A stretch of 64,000 nucleotides of DNA from Mycobacteroides immunogenum. Its GTDB lineage: Bacteria; Actinomycetota; Actinomycetes; Mycobacteriales; Mycobacteriaceae. Shown in pieces: positions 62,187 to 64,000 of the stretch. The position numbers were made by a program, and so were the translations under genes. How positions within the stretch are numbered: the stretch's first letter is position 1; every line of letters begins with the position of its first letter. The notes below the pieces were generated by a model that made no database searches, was not told where the DNA came from, and was given only the letters and a program-made list of their open reading frames with translations. Location: positions 3,100,001 to 3,164,000 of the forward strand of contig NZ_CP011530.1 in NCBI RefSeq assembly GCF_001605725.1, read 5' to 3'.

Positions 62187-63940
62187 GCGTGTGCTGCCGC
62201 CTTACGTTCGCGGGCAATCTGCTGGACCGCGCCGAGCCCGTTGTACGCGGGCTTGGACAGGGTCGCGGACTTCGAGGACAGGTAAACCAGTGGCCATGTC
62301 ACCAGGAAGACCACGACCACGTCGAGGATGGTGGTGAGCCCGAGGGTGAACGCGAAGCCCTTGACCTGCCCGATGGCCAGGATGTAGAGCACCACGGCGG
62401 CCAACAGGGTTACCGCGTTACCCGACAGAATCGTCTTACGGGCACGAGCCCAACCGCGCGGTACCGCCGAGCGGTAGGAACGGCCTTCTCGTATCTCGTC
62501 TTTGATGCGCTCGAAGAACACCACGAACGAGTCCGCGGTGGTTCCGATACCGATGATCAAACCGGCGATACCCGCGAGATCGAGGGTGTACGAGATGTAT
62601 CTACCCAGCAGAACCAGGATCGCGAACACCATCGCACCGGAGGCCACCAGCGAGAGCGCGGTCAGCAGGCCCAGGACGCGGTAGTAGATCAGCGAGTACA
62701 GCAGCACAACCGCCAACCCGATGCCACCCGCGATCAAACCCGCCTTGAGCGAAGTCAATCCCAGTGTCGCCGAAACAGTTTCGGCATCGGAAGATTCGAA
62801 CGAGAGCGGCAGCGAACCGTACTTGAGTGCGGCGGCCAGCTGCTTGGCCGAGGCGGACGTGAACTGCCCGCTGATCTCAGTCTTGCCGCCCGGGATCGGC
62901 TCACGAATCGCCGGCGCGCTGATCACCTTGGAGTCCAGGGTGAACGCCGTCTGGGTGCCCTGCTGCCAATGTGAGGAGGTGTAGTCCGCCCAGACCTTTG
63001 CGCCGGTGGGCTTGAATTCCATGCTCACCACATAGATACCGCGCTGCTGATCCAGACCCGAGCTGGCGTCCTTGATCTCTTCACCGCTGATGATCGACTT
63101 GTCCAGCAGGTATGCGGCCTTTCCGCCTCCACTGTCGTCGCCACAGGTGACCAACGGCAGGTTGGGGTCGTCGTTCCCGGCCAGCGGGTCGTCGGAGTCA
63201 TAGCAACGCGAGGCCTGAACCTGCAGGGCCAGCATCTGAATCCGCGGGTCCTCGCTCTGCCTGATCTGCTTCTCGAAGTCGATCAGCTGCTTGCGTTCCT
63301 CACCGCTACCCGGCTTCGGCGGCAGATCGGCGGGAGGCGCCGGAGCCGTTGTCGCGTTCGGGGTGGCCGGCTGCGTCACCGGGGCAGGCGGCGGTGGCGG
63401 TGGCGTGGTGGTCTGCGCCGGGTACGGCCGCGGCTGCGGTTTCGGAGAGGCAGGCGCGGGCTTACCCGCGGGCTGCGGCGGCGCTCCTTCGCCGGCGGGG
63501 GCCGGTTGGCGCCCCTGCGGGGGTGCCCCGGCGCCCGGCTCCGGGCTTTCCTTGGGCTGAGCGGGTACCGCCTGCACGACGGGCCGGATGTAGAGCTTTG
63601 CGGTCTGGCCGAGGTTGCGGGCCTCGCTGCCGTCATTTCCGGGGACCGTGATGACCAGGTTGTCGCCGTCGATGATGACCTCGGACCCGGACACACCGAG
63701 ACCGTTGACGCGCGCATTGATGATCTGCTGCGCCTGCGTCAATGCTTCCTTGGTCGGCTTGGAACCGTCGGGGGTGCGTGCCGTCAGGGTGACACGGGTG
63801 CCACCCTGCAGATCGATGCCGAGCTTGGGTTTTGGCTGCTTATCGCCGGTCAGAAACACCAGCAGATAGGCGCCAATGAGCAGCACCAGGAAGGCACCGA
63901 GATAGCGCATGGGATGCACAGGGGCCGATGACGAGGCCAC
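62183..63940 (-). CDS. secD: Protein translocase subunit SecD
   Basis: A 585-residue translocase partner of SecF. Helix 1 is at residues 11-30, and the P1 domain starts [20 protein letters not shown] long Pro/Ala-rich insert (about residues 125-210, with PPPPPPAP) splits P1, as in other mycobacteria. The C-terminal half has six helices with [27 protein letters not shown] at 63940 with AAGGAGA upstream. The remaining 60 bases of the window hold its leader only; yajC would lie beyond the edge. Confidence 0.96.
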   Translation of the reverse strand: MASSSAPVHPMRYLGAFLVLLIGAYLLVFLTGDKQPKPKLGIDLQGGTRVTLTARTPDGSKPTKEALTQAQQIINARVNGLGVSGSEVIIDGDNLVITVPGNDGSEARNLGQTAKLYIRPVVQAVPAQPKESPEPGAGAPPQGRQPAPAGEGAPPQPAGKPAPASPKPQPRPYPAQTTTPPPPPPAPVTQPATPNATTAPAPPADLPPKPGSGEERKQLIDFEKQIRQSEDPRIQMLALQVQASRCYDSDDPLAGNDDPNLPLVTCGDDSGGGKAAYLLDKSIISGEEIKDASSGLDQQRGIYVVSMEFKPTGAKVWADYTSSHWQQGTQTAFTLDSKVISAPAIREPIPGGKTEISGQFTSASAKQLAAALKYGSLPLSFESSDAETVSATLGLTSLKAGLIAGGIGLAVVLLYSLIYYRVLGLLTALSLVASGAMVFAILVLLGRYISYTLDLAGIAGLIIGIGTTADSFVVFFERIKDEIREGRSYRSAVPRGWARARKTILSGNAVTLLAAVVLYILAIGQVKGFAFTLGLTTILDVVVVFLVTWPLVYLSSKSATLSKPAYNGLGAVQQIARERKAAAHA

Positions 63941-64000
63941 GTGTCCGGTCTCCTTGCTTGTCGAGGGCGGGTCGGGGAGCTTTCGGGGGTTTTGAGCAAA

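Overview
The window is GC-rich actinobacterial DNA with dense, overlapping operons and many GTG/TTG starts. Gene content and order point to a rapidly growing mycobacterium of the Mycobacteroides abscessus/chelonae group. The backbone nusB-efp-pepQ ... aroQ-aroB-aroK-aroC ... mltG-ruvX-alaS ... rarA ... transglutaminase cluster ... aspS ... Rv2578c-like radical SAM ... hisS-MBL ... ppiB ... rel-apt-SBP-secF-secD follows, from memory, the M. tuberculosis Rv2533c-Rv2587c order. A 289-residue class A beta-lactamase with an SDN loop resembles the chromosomal Bla_Mab enzyme of M. abscessus. Species cannot be fixed without a search.

Layout. 1-1.8 kb: 5' end of the pyrimidine operon (pyrR-pyrB-pyrC, leftward) with a PyrR-binding hairpin in its leader. 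1.9-4.3 kb: serine hydrolase, methyltransferase and an F420-type oxidoreductase around a 23-bp palindrome. 4.3-6.5 kb: nusB, efp, pepQ. 6.6-7.6 kb: two tandem membrane proteins. 7.5-10.9 kb: shikimate operon aroC-K-B-Q. 11-14 kb: prepilin peptidase, tam, a TetR regulator and an AurF-like di-iron oxygenase. 14.1-19.4 kb: alaS-ruvX-mltG-aroE. 19.6-24.4 kb: small hypothetical genes, rarA, DUF3097 and a kinase-like protein. 24.5-25.5 kb: a leaderless TetR gene followed by an orphan ATP synthase c-subunit gene. 25.5-33.5 kb: four-gene cluster of two transglutaminases, a circularly permuted ATP-grasp/alpha-E fusion and a zinc peptidase. 33.6-37.4 kb: F420-type oxidoreductase, metal-type permease pair, HAD enzyme, DUF389 protein. 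37.4-43 kb: aspS, esterase, zinc peptidase, radical SAM gene with an SOS box. 43-52 kb: accessory metabolic island with split transketolase, aminotransferase, alcohol dehydrogenase, Lrp regulator, aldehyde dehydrogenase and APC permease. 52-64 kb: hisS, MBL hydrolase, ppiB-bla, rel-apt-lipoprotein-secF-secD.

How parts work together. Housekeeping operons cover pyrimidine and chorismate synthesis, three aminoacyl-tRNA synthetases, elongation factor P, the stringent response and Sec secretion. Three places look least explained: the TetR-controlled spare c-subunit at 25 kb, the predicted peptide-ligation/processing cluster at 25.5-33.5 kb, and the Lrp-centred transketolase/aminotransferase island at 43.8-52 kb. 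I saw no tRNA, rRNA, insertion sequence, prophage or CRISPR array, and no gene-free stretch longer than 300 bases.
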